Assembly: GCF_005844425.1 (NCBI RefSeq)
Contig: NZ_SPHL01000001.1
Span: forward strand, 124,001 to 188,000
DNA from: Anaerofustis stercorihominis
GTDB taxonomy: Bacteria; Bacillota; Clostridia; Eubacteriales; Anaerofustaceae
Direction: 5' to 3'
Length of the DNA: 64,000 nucleotides
Of this stretch, positions 9,570 through 17,786 are shown one piece after another. Below the pieces are notes generated by a model. The model was not told the DNA's origin. It did not search any database and saw only the letters and a list, made by a program, of their open reading frames with translations. Each line of letters opens with the position of its first letter. Position 1 is the stretch's first letter. Both the position numbers and the translations under genes were made by a program.

Positions 9570-10424
9570 ATGGAAAAAGTTGATTTTCATATTCATACTA
9601 ACGCATCTGACGGGAGTTGGGATAGCGAAGAAGCTGTAATAAATATAAAAAAAGCAGGAGTTAAATACTGTGCTATATCGGATCATGACAGTATCTCAAA
9701 CGTTAAATTAGCAGAATATCTTGCAAAACAAGAAGGAATAAATTTAATCAGGGCAACTGAAATATGCTCAAAGTCTTATGATAAAGAAGTTCATATTTTA
9801 GGTTATGATATTGATATAGATGATATAGATCTTACTTATACAATGACAAGAACAAAAAGAGTAAGACAAAACAGAGATACAAGAATAATAAATTGGTGCG
9901 CAAAGAGATATGATAATGTAAGTTTGGAAGAATACAATATATATAAAATGCAGGAAATGGCAGGTCTTCCAATTATGAATTATCTTGCAGAGAAAAACGT
10001 ATGTAAGGGAATAGAACCTTTTAATGCAATTAAAGCTCAAGTTCCCGTTCCAAAAGAAGAAGATTTGCTATCTTCAGAAGAAATTATAGCAGCAATTAAA
10101 AAGGCGGGAGGTGTAGCAGTTCTTGCTCATCCATCATATTATTTCCCGGGAAATGTAATGCCAAAGGATATGCTTGAAAATTATCTTTCAATGGGAATTG
10201 ACGGTATCGAGTGTTACAGCACTTATAATCCTTTAAAGGAACAAAATGAATATTATTTTGATTTTTGTAAAAAACATGATTTAATAGTAAGTGGAGGCTC
10301 CGATTGTCACGGAAGTGTTTATACAACAAGATTTGTAGGAACTCCTACGGTAGATTTATCACAAACAAACTTACTTTCAAGAACAAGAAACTATGCAAAA
10401 TTGCAGCCTAACCCATGTTTTTAG
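9570..10424 (+). CDS. PHP-domain phosphoesterase (RNase AM/TrpH-like)
   Basis: 284 residues, a single PHP domain. Metal ligands: FHIHTNASDGS at the N-terminus, ISDHDSIS, ATEIC, AVLAHPSYY and GGSDCHGS near the C-terminus. Relatives are the 3',5'-nucleoside bisphosphate phosphatases and the 5'-3' exoribonuclease RNase AM (YciV/TrpH). Exact substrate cannot be read from sequence. Downstream of the U32 gene (9 nt); both families can act on RNA metabolism, but the linkage is only suggestive. Confidence 0.85.
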   Translation: MEKVDFHIHTNASDGSWDSEEAVINIKKAGVKYCAISDHDSISNVKLAEYLAKQEGINLIRATEICSKSYDKEVHILGYDIDIDDIDLTYTMTRTKRVRQNRDTRIINWCAKRYDNVSLEEYNIYKMQEMAGLPIMNYLAEKNVCKGIEPFNAIKAQVPVPKEEDLLSSEEIIAAIKKAGGVAVLAHPSYYFPGNVMPKDMLENYLSMGIDGIECYSTYNPLKEQNEYYFDFCKKHDLIVSGGSDCHGSVYTTRFVGTPTVDLSQTNLLSRTRNYAKLQPNPCF

Positions 10425-10462
10425 TTGGTTTTTAGCTATTAGTCTTTATTTTTAAAGTAAAT

Positions 10463-10479
10463 TTTAGTATAATACTAAA
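10463..10479. promoter_or_regulatory. Inverted repeat overlapping a -10 box upstream of murA
   Basis: TTTAGTAT-A-ATACTAAA: 8-bp arms, 1-nt spacer. It contains TATAAT at 10468-10473, about 40 bp before the murA start. No good -35 box is visible, so promoter and operator status are both tentative. Confidence 0.4.
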
Positions 10480-10514
10480 GTTAAAGTAAAAAGAATTTAA
10501 AGGATGAAAATAGA

Positions 10515-11777
10515 ATGGAAAAAATTATTATAAAAGGCGGAAACAGATTATCTGGAGAAGTTACAATTACAGGTGCAAAAAATGCGGCTCTTGGAATTCT
10601 TCCGGCAACAGTTCTTGCCAGCGATAAATTTATTATTGAGAATTTACCTGATATTCAAGATATCAGAAACTATATAAGTATTATGAAAAAACTTGGTGCA
10701 AAAATCAGAAAGACATCAAAAGGTTTAAGTGTAGACACAACAAATATTGCAGATTGCACAAGTGATGAAATTGCAGAAGAAAGCACAAAAATGAGAGCAA
10801 GTTACTATTTGCTTGGTGCATTACTAGGAAGAAACGGAAGCGTTGAACTTCCACCTCCTGGAGGATGTGATATCGGTGCTAGACCAATTGATCAACATAT
10901 TAAAGGCTTTGAAGCGTTAGGGGCAAAAGTTGATGTTAAAGGTTCAATAAAAATAGAAGCTCCAAACGGACTTAAAGGTACAAACATTTATATGGATGTT
11001 GTAAGCGTAGGGGCAACAATTAATATAATGCTTGCAGCAGTAAAGGCAAATGGTCTAACGGTTATTGAAAATGCCGCAAAAGAACCTCATGTTGTTGACA
11101 TTGCTAACTTCTTAAATTTAATGGGAGCAAACATAAAAGGTGCCGGTACTGATGTAATAAGAATAAATGGGGTAGAAGAACTTCATGGTTGTGAATACTC
11201 TGTTGTTCCTGATCAAATAACAGCAGGAACTTATATGATTGCTGCTGCTGCAACAAAGGGGGACGTTTTAATTAAAAATGTTATCCCACCTCATCTTGAT
11301 TCAATAACAGCTAAATTAATAGAAATGGGTGCTGAAGTTACGGTTGATGAAGATGATAATATTAGAGTAGTAGGAAGAGAATACATTAAACCTTGTAATG
11401 TTAAAACTCTACCATATCCTGGATTCCCAACAGATTTACAACAACCTATGGGACTGTTTATGTGTTTGGCAAACGGAGTAAGTACTATTACTGAAAGCAT
11501 ATTTGAAAATCGTTTTAGATATGTAACAGAACTGCAAAAAATGGGCGCAAACATAAGGGTAAATGGTAATACAGCAGTATTCACAGGTCCTTGTGAACTT
11601 TACGGTGCAAAAATTCAAGCAACTGATTTAAGAGCCGGTGCTGCTATGATATTGGCAGGGCTTGTTGCTAAAGGTACTACTGAAGTTACTAATTTAAAAT
11701 ATATTGATAGAGGATATGAAAATATAGAAGAGAACTTTAGAAATTTAGGTGCCGATATAGAAAGAGTTGATTCATAA
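10515..11777 (+). CDS. murA: UDP-N-acetylglucosamine 1-carboxyvinyltransferase
   Basis: Transfers enolpyruvate from PEP to UDP-GlcNAc, the first committed step of peptidoglycan synthesis, in the cytoplasm. 420 residues is standard. The N-terminal GGNRLSGEVTITGAKNAAL holds the catalytic Lys/Asn; the loop PPPGGCDIGARPIDQHIKG carries the active-site Cys, so fosfomycin sensitivity is expected at this site; the C-terminal half has DLRAGAAMILAGLVAKG. It starts the group murA-walJ-htrA-like, all wall-related. Confidence 0.97.
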   Translation: MEKIIIKGGNRLSGEVTITGAKNAALGILPATVLASDKFIIENLPDIQDIRNYISIMKKLGAKIRKTSKGLSVDTTNIADCTSDEIAEESTKMRASYYLLGALLGRNGSVELPPPGGCDIGARPIDQHIKGFEALGAKVDVKGSIKIEAPNGLKGTNIYMDVVSVGATINIMLAAVKANGLTVIENAAKEPHVVDIANFLNLMGANIKGAGTDVIRINGVEELHGCEYSVVPDQITAGTYMIAAAATKGDVLIKNVIPPHLDSITAKLIEMGAEVTVDEDDNIRVVGREYIKPCNVKTLPYPGFPTDLQQPMGLFMCLANGVSTITESIFENRFRYVTELQKMGANIRVNGNTAVFTGPCELYGAKIQATDLRAGAAMILAGLVAKGTTEVTNLKYIDRGYENIEENFRNLGADIERVDS

Positions 11778-11784
11778 AATATTT

Positions 11785-11815
11785 AATCCCCTAAATATAA
11801 AGGGGATTTTATTTT
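11785..11815 (+). terminator. Terminator after murA
   Basis: AATCCCCT (11785-11792) pairs with AGGGGATT (11801-11808), 8-nt loop, followed by a T-rich tail TTATTTT. Confidence 0.7.
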
Positions 11816-11861
11816 ATATAATAAATATATATAAATTACATAAAATGAAAGGGAGAATAAA

Positions 11862-12650
11862 TTGAAGTTTACAAATCTCTTTTCTTCATCAAAGGGAAAC
11901 AGTTTGCTTGTGGAAAGTGAAAATACAAAAATTTTAATAGATGCAGGACTTGCTGGTAAACATATAATAAATGAGCTTAAAAAGATTGATGTAGATATTC
12001 ATGATATAGATGCAATACTTATTACTCATGAACATTCTGATCATGTAAAAGGTGCAGGTGTATTATCAAGAAAAGCCGATATACCTATTTATATTCAAAA
12101 GGATGCTTGCCCTTCGGTTTTAAAAAAGATAGGAAATGTTAAAGGAGATAATATATACAGAATAGAAGAAGAAAGACCACTATATATAAATGATTTATTA
12201 ATTGATAGCTTTTCTATTCCTCATGATGCTGTTGCTCCTGTTGGATTTACTATTGATGATGGTAAAAATAAAATTGGCGTGGCAACAGACATGGGAATGA
12301 TAATGGAAAGTGTAATAAATAAGCTTAAGGATTGTAAATTTGTTTTTTTAGAAGCAAACCATGATGAAACAATGCTAAAAAATGGGTCTTATCCAATTGA
12401 ATTAAAACAAAGAATTTTATCGCCTTTCGGTCATCTTTCAAATACAGACAGCGGTAAAGTATTAAGTGAGCTTATAAAAGGAAAGACAGAAAGAATCAGG
12501 CTTGGACATTTAAGCGAAGAAAATAATCTTTCTTCTGTTGCTTTTGAAACGGTAAAAGACGTTGCAAAAAGCAATGATGCCATTGAGGGAAAAGATTTTG
12601 TTTTAGATGTTGCAAACAGAATAGGTATTAATGGGACTATTCATTGTTAG
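11862..12650 (+). CDS. walJ: MBL-fold metallohydrolase WalJ (YycJ)
   Basis: 262-residue metallo-beta-lactamase-fold protein. The metal site THEHSDH is intact, with later His/Asp ligands in GVATDMGM, LEANHDE and LGHLSEENN. WalJ links cell-wall signalling, division and DNA replication in Bacillus-like bacteria and is often near walRK. TTG start at 11862, chosen because AAGGGAG lies 6 nt before it. The serine protease gene follows after 9 nt, the same order (walJ-htrA type) as in Bacillus, but no walR or walK is in the window. Confidence 0.9.
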   Translation: MKFTNLFSSSKGNSLLVESENTKILIDAGLAGKHIINELKKIDVDIHDIDAILITHEHSDHVKGAGVLSRKADIPIYIQKDACPSVLKKIGNVKGDNIYRIEEERPLYINDLLIDSFSIPHDAVAPVGFTIDDGKNKIGVATDMGMIMESVINKLKDCKFVFLEANHDETMLKNGSYPIELKQRILSPFGHLSNTDSGKVLSELIKGKTERIRLGHLSEENNLSSVAFETVKDVAKSNDAIEGKDFVLDVANRIGINGTIHC

Positions 12651-12659
12651 GAGGTCAAT

Positions 12660-13772
12660 ATGCAAAAAAAGGGGAAAAGCGGACTTACCATATTCTTTTT
12701 GGGATTAATTATAGGTGGGATTATATTCGGTTCATTAGCTTTTTTTATAACTAATATGAGGATGAATGCTTTAATTGATGAAAAACTGGGTATGGAAAGC
12801 GAAATAGTAACAGATGATTCTTCAGGAAGCGTTACACTTAAGGAGTCTACTACCGAAAAAGTTGCGCAAAGTGTTACTCCAGCTGTTGTAGGTGTTGAAA
12901 CAGTTTCGGTAACAAAAGATATATTTGATAGAGAGTCTGAGGTTGGAGGAATTGGAACAGGTTTTATTGTAGATAAAAACGGTCTAATACTAACAAATCA
13001 GCACGTTGTAAGTGAAAATCCAAAACAAATAAACGTAACATTAAAAGACGGAAGAAATTTTGATGCGAAGGTAATATATTCATCTACTACTATTGATTTG
13101 GCAGTAATAAAAATTGATGCAAAGAATTTGCCTGTTGTAAAACTAGGGGACAGTGAAAAAATAAATATAGGTCAGACTGCAATTGCAATAGGAAATCCAA
13201 TGGGACTAACTTTTGAAAGAACCGTAACACAGGGGATAATCAGTGCCCTTAATAGAAGTATTGCTGTAGATTCTTCAACAGTTGCTGAAGATTTAATTCA
13301 AACAGATGCTTCAATAAATGAAGGAAACAGTGGAGGTCCTTTATTAAATCTTGCAGGAGAAGTTGTTGGAATAAATACTTATAAAATTCAGTCCGGAGAA
13401 GGGCTTGGCTTTGCAATTCCGATAAATATTGCCAAACCAATTATAGAACACATAAAAAAAGAGGGAGAATTCGTTCCTACGGTTATGGGAATTGAAGGTG
13501 TAGATAAAGAAATCGCAAGATATTATTCAGAAGATATAGATTTGGAAAAAGGAATTTTAATTGTCGGTGTTGTAAATGGAATGGGTGCTGATAATGCCGG
13601 TATAAAAGAAAATGACATAATAACAAAGGTTAATAATGTTGAAATAAAAAATATGCTTCATTTTAGAGAACAGCTTTATTATCATAGCCCCGGAGATAAA
13701 GTTAAAGTTACTTACGAAAGAGACGGAAAAAGCAAGACAGTTGAAGTAGTATTAAGTAAAGGAAATAATTAA
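12660..13772 (+). CDS. HtrA/DegP-like membrane-anchored serine protease with PDZ domain
   Basis: 370 residues. One N-terminal transmembrane anchor (about 9-31), a trypsin-like domain with the triad His (LTNQHVVSE), Asp (TIDLAVIKI) and Ser (NEGNSGGPLLN), and a C-terminal PDZ domain (GADNAGIKENDIITKVN). The protease faces the outside and would clear misfolded exported proteins. The gene corresponds to the htrA-family gene downstream of walJ in Bacillus. Confidence 0.92.
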   Translation: MQKKGKSGLTIFFLGLIIGGIIFGSLAFFITNMRMNALIDEKLGMESEIVTDDSSGSVTLKESTTEKVAQSVTPAVVGVETVSVTKDIFDRESEVGGIGTGFIVDKNGLILTNQHVVSENPKQINVTLKDGRNFDAKVIYSSTTIDLAVIKIDAKNLPVVKLGDSEKINIGQTAIAIGNPMGLTFERTVTQGIISALNRSIAVDSSTVAEDLIQTDASINEGNSGGPLLNLAGEVVGINTYKIQSGEGLGFAIPINIAKPIIEHIKKEGEFVPTVMGIEGVDKEIARYYSEDIDLEKGILIVGVVNGMGADNAGIKENDIITKVNNVEIKNMLHFREQLYYHSPGDKVKVTYERDGKSKTVEVVLSKGNN

Positions 13773-13795
13773 ACAGCTTTAGGGCTGTTTTTTTA
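13771..13795 (+). terminator. Terminator after the HtrA-like gene
   Basis: AAACAGC (13771-13777) and GCTGTTT (13784-13790), 6-nt loop, seven T. It overlaps the stop codon. Confidence 0.8.
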
Positions 13796-13853
13796 TTGAA
13801 AAAGAATTTTATAAAAGCTCCTATTGGTGGTAAAATAAAAAAGAGGTGTTATC

Positions 13854-14489
13854 ATGAAAGAGGTTATAAATAGAAAGCAGAAAAGTTATATAAAATGGAT
13901 TGTTGCAATAATTGGTCTTGGGTTGTTTCTTTATTTATGTATTAAACTTAGTGTAAATGACCTTAATAATTTTGATTTTATGGTTTATAATTTTGTATCT
14001 TCTTTTACATCACCTGAAACTACAAAGATATTTAGGTTTATTACAAGGTTTGGTTCTATTGAAGTAATATTTCCTCTTTGTATTTTAATCTTTATGCTTA
14101 TGAAAGATAAGAAAAAAATAATATTATCAATAGTAAATATACTGGGAGCTGTATGTTTAAACCAAGCTTTAAAGTTTATAATAGAAAGACCTCGTCCTGC
14201 CGTTGTAAGACTTGCAGAAGCAAGTGGGTTTAGTTTCCCAAGCGGGCATTCAATGTGTTCATTAGCATTTTACGGATTTCTACTTTATCTTCTTATAAGA
14301 AGCAACGGTGGATTTTGGTTTAAATTTTTTGGAAGTATTTTAATATGTTCTCTTATTATATTAATAGGAGTAAGCAGGATTTATCTTGGGGTGCATTATT
14401 CAAGCGACGTTATTGCAGGGTTTGCTCTTGCACTTTCTTATTTAATTGTGTTTACTGATATTACCGATAAAATTGTATATAAAATATAA
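13854..14489 (+). CDS. PAP2-family membrane phosphatase
   Basis: 211 residues, about six membrane spans. All three motifs of lipid phosphatases are present: KFIIERPRP, FPSGHSMC and SRIYLGVHYSSD. Such enzymes dephosphorylate undecaprenyl pyrophosphate or phosphatidylglycerophosphate at the outer membrane face. AAGAGG precedes the ATG. Substrate cannot be decided from the sequence; the preceding wall genes favour a lipid-carrier role but a terminator separates them. Confidence 0.88.
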   Translation: MKEVINRKQKSYIKWIVAIIGLGLFLYLCIKLSVNDLNNFDFMVYNFVSSFTSPETTKIFRFITRFGSIEVIFPLCILIFMLMKDKKKIILSIVNILGAVCLNQALKFIIERPRPAVVRLAEASGFSFPSGHSMCSLAFYGFLLYLLIRSNGGFWFKFFGSILICSLIILIGVSRIYLGVHYSSDVIAGFALALSYLIVFTDITDKIVYKI

Positions 14490-14518
14490 AAGAACGCTTT
14501 GACGTTCTTTTATTTATA
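14489..14518 (+). terminator. Terminator after the PAP2 gene
   Basis: AAAGAACG (14489-14496) and CGTTCTTT (14503-14510), 6-nt loop, T-rich tail. Confidence 0.8.
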
Positions 14519-14542
14519 ATTGATGTAATTATATTTATGGTA

Positions 14543-14551
14543 TGATATAAT
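14543..14551 (+). promoter_or_regulatory. Extended -10 promoter of the methyltransferase-ogg-HAD unit
   Basis: TGATATAAT (TGn + TATAAT) stands 20 bp before the methyltransferase start; no clear -35, as usual for extended -10 promoters. Confidence 0.5.
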
Positions 14552-14571
14552 ATTTCCTTAAGGAGAACAAT

Positions 14572-15306
14572 ATGAATTTAAGATTAGATGATTTGCAAAT
14601 AAAAGATTATTATATATATCAAGATACTGATACTTTTTGTTTCGGCATAGATGCCGTACTCCTTGCAAATTTTACATCAAAATATATAAATAAAAAGGAT
14701 AGTTATATTGATTTATGTACGGGAAGCGGCGTTATACCGATTCTTGTATATGCAAAAAGAGGAAATAAAAATATTAAAGCAGTTGAGATTGATGAAGAAA
14801 TGTGTATGGTAGTAAAAAAATCTCTTGACTATAATAATATTGACAATATTGAAATAATAAACCAAAATATCAATAACATTGATAAAAGTTTATATAATAA
14901 ATTTGATAGTCTATCTGTAAATCCGCCTTATTATAAAGTGAATAGCGGAGAAGTAAGCATAAATGATAAAAAAAGTTATGCAAGGCATGAGATATTATGT
15001 AGTTTTGAAGATGTTGTAAGAATTTCTTCAAAATTGTTAAAAGACAAAGGGAAGTTTTTCTTGGTACATAGAACAAATAGATTTGAAGAAATTATGAAAA
15101 TACTTGGAGAGTATAGATTTGCTGTTAAAGATGTTCAGTTTATTTATCCAAAGAAAGAGAAAAATTCAAATTTATTTTTGCTTAAAGCCGTAAAAGGAGG
15201 AAAAAGCGGATTAAATATTTTGCCTCCTCTTGTAATGTATAACGAACAAAACGAATATACAAAGGAATTTTTGGAGTATTACTATGAAGATAGAACAAAT
15301 AAATAA
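14572..15306 (+). CDS. tRNA1(Val) A37 N6-methyltransferase-like protein (TrmN6/YabB family)
   Basis: 244-residue Rossmann-fold SAM methyltransferase: DLCTGSGVIPIL is the SAM-binding motif and SVNPPYYK is the NPPY motif of N6-adenine methyltransferases. The N-terminal QDTDTFCFGIDAVLLANF is characteristic of the TrmN6 family. AAGGAG precedes the ATG. Overlaps the next gene by 23 nt, indicating a coupled operon. Confidence 0.88.
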   Translation: MNLRLDDLQIKDYYIYQDTDTFCFGIDAVLLANFTSKYINKKDSYIDLCTGSGVIPILVYAKRGNKNIKAVEIDEEMCMVVKKSLDYNNIDNIEIINQNINNIDKSLYNKFDSLSVNPPYYKVNSGEVSINDKKSYARHEILCSFEDVVRISSKLLKDKGKFFLVHRTNRFEEIMKILGEYRFAVKDVQFIYPKKEKNSNLFLLKAVKGGKSGLNILPPLVMYNEQNEYTKEFLEYYYEDRTNK

Positions 15307-16153
15307 CGATTTAATACTAACTGATGTTGACCATTTTAATTTGAAAAAGACCTTTGAATGTGGGCAATGTTTTAGATGGAATGAATTGGAAAAAGATGAA
15401 TTTATCGGCGTTGTAAATGGAAAAGTAATTCACATAAAAGAAGAAGACGGAAAGTTTACATTTTATGATACAACAAAAGAGTATTTTGATTCTTTCTTAA
15501 AAATATATTTTGATTTTGATCTTGATTATAATGAAATAGATAAAAAGATAAATACAGATGAACATATAGAAAAATGTATAGAATACGGAAATGGTATAAG
15601 AATTTTAAAACAGGATTTATTTGAAACAATTATTTCTTTTATAATTTCTGCAAATAATAATATCCCAAGAATAAAGGCTATAATAGAACTTATTTGTGAA
15701 AGATATGGAAAAGAAATAGAGTATAAGGGTAAAAAGTATTATTCCTTCCCAAGTTATATAGATTTAAAAGACGTAACAAAAGAAGAATTTCATGAACTTA
15801 AAATGGGATTTAGGGATAAATATTTAGTTGATGCCATACATAAAATAAACACAGGCGAAATTGACCTTGAAAAGATAAGTGAATTGGATACTGAATTAGC
15901 TAAAAAAGAACTTATGAAAATAAAAGGGGTTGGAGAGAAAGTATCGGATTGTATTTTGTTATTTGCCCTAAAAAGATTAGAACTTTGCCCTATGGATGTA
16001 TGGGTTAAGAGAATATTTTTAAATAGATATGGGCTTACTGATTTAACTTTTGAAAATGGATTTAACCTTGCTAAGAGTAAATGGGGTGAATATGCCGGTA
16101 TTGCACAACAGTATTTATTTTATTATGAAAGAGAAACTTCAAAGGAGAAATAA
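15284..16153 (+). CDS. 8-oxoguanine DNA glycosylase / AP lyase (OGG1 type)
   Basis: 289 residues with OGG-type N-terminal domain (FECGQCFRW) and helix-hairpin-helix GPD module: KIKGVGEKVSDCILLFAL contains the hairpin and the catalytic Lys, and CPMDVWVKR the catalytic Asp. It removes 8-oxoguanine from DNA. The start lies inside the methyltransferase gene; the HAD gene begins on its stop codon (TAATG). Confidence 0.92.
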   Translation: MKIEQINNDLILTDVDHFNLKKTFECGQCFRWNELEKDEFIGVVNGKVIHIKEEDGKFTFYDTTKEYFDSFLKIYFDFDLDYNEIDKKINTDEHIEKCIEYGNGIRILKQDLFETIISFIISANNNIPRIKAIIELICERYGKEIEYKGKKYYSFPSYIDLKDVTKEEFHELKMGFRDKYLVDAIHKINTGEIDLEKISELDTELAKKELMKIKGVGEKVSDCILLFALKRLELCPMDVWVKRIFLNRYGLTDLTFENGFNLAKSKWGEYAGIAQQYLFYYERETSKEK

Positions 16154-16794
16154 TGAAAAAGAAATTATTAATATTTGATTTTGACGGAACTTTAGTTGAT
16201 TCACTTCCTCTCTGGCAAAAAGTGGATGATATCTTTTTTAACGAAAGAAGAGGTATACAATATTCAATAGAAGATATTGACTTTAGACCTATGAGTATTG
16301 AAGAGGCTGCTCAGGCGACAAAAGAGGTATATAAGGTTGAAGAAAGTATTGAAGAAATTATTAAGGAATGGGTAGATATAGTAAATGAACTTTATTTAAC
16401 CGAAGATATATTAAGAGATGGTGCAAAAGAGATTATAAAAGAAGCTAAAGAAAAAGGTTATAAGCTTGCAATTGGGACAAACAACACAATGGAGCTTATA
16501 AAAAGCTTCTTAGATAAAGAAGGTTTGCATGGTGTTTTTGACTTAGTTGTTACCGCTAACTGCGTAAAGAGAAGCAAACCTGACCCTGATATATTTTTGC
16601 ACATTGCAAGAAAGCTTAATATAAATCCTGAAGAATGCATAGTTGTGGAAGATTCTCTTGCAGGAACAATGGCAGGAAAAGCTGCTAATATGTATACTTA
16701 TACAATTGAAGAAGAAGAAAGTATAGAACATAAAGAAGAGATTTTAAAAATAACCGATAAATATATTTACTCATTAAGAGAAATTAAGCTATAG
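16153..16794 (+). CDS. HAD-superfamily hydrolase, subfamily IA
   Basis: 213-residue phosphatase or phosphomutase of the beta-phosphoglucomutase/phosphoglycolate phosphatase type. Motif I FDFDGTLVDS, motif II TNNT, motif III/IV KRSKPDPDIFLH and VVEDSLAGTMAG are all present; a helical cap domain lies between motifs I and II. Substrate unknown. A role in damaged-nucleotide clean-up would fit the neighbour but is only a guess. Third gene of a tightly overlapping operon. Confidence 0.9.
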   Translation: MKKKLLIFDFDGTLVDSLPLWQKVDDIFFNERRGIQYSIEDIDFRPMSIEEAAQATKEVYKVEESIEEIIKEWVDIVNELYLTEDILRDGAKEIIKEAKEKGYKLAIGTNNTMELIKSFLDKEGLHGVFDLVVTANCVKRSKPDPDIFLHIARKLNINPEECIVVEDSLAGTMAGKAANMYTYTIEEEESIEHKEEILKITDKYIYSLREIKL

Positions 16795-16805
16795 ATCTTT
16801 TTATT

Positions 16806-16834
16806 TTGACAAAATATTTTATATATGATATAGT
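16806..16834 (+). promoter_or_regulatory. Promoter of mntP
   Basis: TTGACA (16806-16811), 17-bp spacer, TATAGT (16829-16834). Transcription would begin near 16841, at the 5' edge of the riboswitch. Confidence 0.8.
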
Positions 16835-16840
16835 ATTAAT

Positions 16841-16960
16841 TCGTAAGGGAGTAATCGGCGTGAAGGCGTAATAAAGTCAACATATTGGAAAGAAATTCCT
16901 GGCTTTATTTTAAACGATGAGACTTATCTGTTTTTTAACGGATAGGTCTCTTTTTTTATC
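16841..16960 (+). promoter_or_regulatory. Manganese (yybP-ykoY) riboswitch
   Basis: Conserved pieces appear in the right order: AAGGGAGTAAT at 16845, GTCAACATATTGG at 16876, CCTGGCTTTA at 16898 and AACGATGAGACTT at 16913. The two core loops of the Mn2+-sensing yybP-ykoY class correspond to GGGAGTA and CAACATA. It directly precedes mntP, the most common target of this class. The 3' part of the aptamer overlaps the 5' arm of a terminator, so Mn2+ binding should block terminator formation and switch mntP on. Confidence 0.88.
16919..16957 (+). terminator. Riboswitch expression-platform terminator
   Basis: 12-bp stem GAGACTTATCTG (16919-16930) with CGGATAGGTCTC (16939-16950), two G-U pairs, 8-nt loop, then seven T. 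Confidence 0.85.
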
Positions 16961-16988
16961 AATAGAATTTTGTAATGAGAGGAAAAAG

Positions 16989-17543
16989 ATGAATTTAATT
17001 GAACTGTTTATAATCGGTGTAGGTCTTTCTATGGACGCATTTGCGGTATCTGTTTGTAAAGGTCTTTCTACAAGGAAATTAAGAAGTAATAATTATCTTA
17101 CTGTTGGAGTATACTTTGGTGGATTTCAGGCTTTAATGCCCCTTATAGGTTATTATCTTGGTTATTATTTTAAAAATATAATAACGGATTTTGATCATTG
17201 GATTGCATTTATTCTTCTTGGTTTTATAGGTTTTAATATGATAATGGAGTCAAGAAAAGAAGAAAATCTTGATTCAAGGTTTGATTTTAAAACAATGATT
17301 CCACTCGCAGTTGCAACCAGTATTGATGCTCTTGCAATAGGGGTTACTTTTGCATTTTTAAACGTAAATATATTTTTAGCAATATCTATAATAGGTTGTA
17401 CGACATTTATATTATCAATGATTGGCTTAAAAGTTGGTAATATTTTTGGTAAAAAATATAAACAAAGAGCCGAACTTGTTGGGGGTATTATTCTTGTTTT
17501 AATGGGGATTAAAATTTTGCTTGAACATCTTGGAATTTTATAG
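16989..17543 (+). CDS. mntP: Manganese efflux pump MntP
   Basis: 184-residue membrane protein with six spans, exporting Mn2+. Conserved acidic residues occur in [12 protein letters not shown] (first repeat) and [13 protein letters not shown] (second repeat). I place the start at ATG 16989, 5 nt after GAGAGGA; the frame is open further upstream but that part lies inside the riboswitch terminator. Regulation by the upstream Mn2+ riboswitch. Confidence 0.95.
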   Translation: MNLIELFIIGVGLSMDAFAVSVCKGLSTRKLRSNNYLTVGVYFGGFQALMPLIGYYLGYYFKNIITDFDHWIAFILLGFIGFNMIMESRKEENLDSRFDFKTMIPLAVATSIDALAIGVTFAFLNVNIFLAISIIGCTTFILSMIGLKVGNIFGKKYKQRAELVGGIILVLMGIKILLEHLGIL

Positions 17544-17545
17544 AA

Positions 17546-17580
17546 AGAATATAGGGGTTTAACCTTATATTCTTTTTTTG
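17546..17580 (+). terminator. Terminator after mntP
   Basis: 11-bp stem 17546-17556 / 17563-17573 with one G-U pair, then seven T. Confidence 0.85.
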
Positions 17581-17618
17581 AGTGTTTAAGATACCCATTT
17601 CTCCTTTAAAACGGGTGA

Positions 17619-17647
17619 TATACATAAACAGAAAAGTATGATATAAT
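17619..17647 (+). promoter_or_regulatory. Promoter of the leucine-rich-repeat protein gene
   Basis: TATACA (17619-17624), 17-bp spacer, TATAAT (17642-17647) preceded by TGA (extended -10). This would leave a 5' leader of about 130 nt; the leader holds only AT-rich sequence and no riboswitch I recognise. Confidence 0.6.
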
Positions 17648-17786
17648 AATAAAAATTTATATATTTTATGATAAATAAAATATTATAAAGAGAGAATTAA
17701 TAAATAATAAAACAAAAAAAATACTTTAACTAAAGTTAATGATTGTAATAAATTTGCTTTATATCTATTAATAAAAGGAGAAAGCC

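Noticed and set aside
16917-16988. Extra 24 codons at the front of mntP
   Set aside because: They lie in the riboswitch terminator and have no ribosome binding site; the ATG at 16989 has one.
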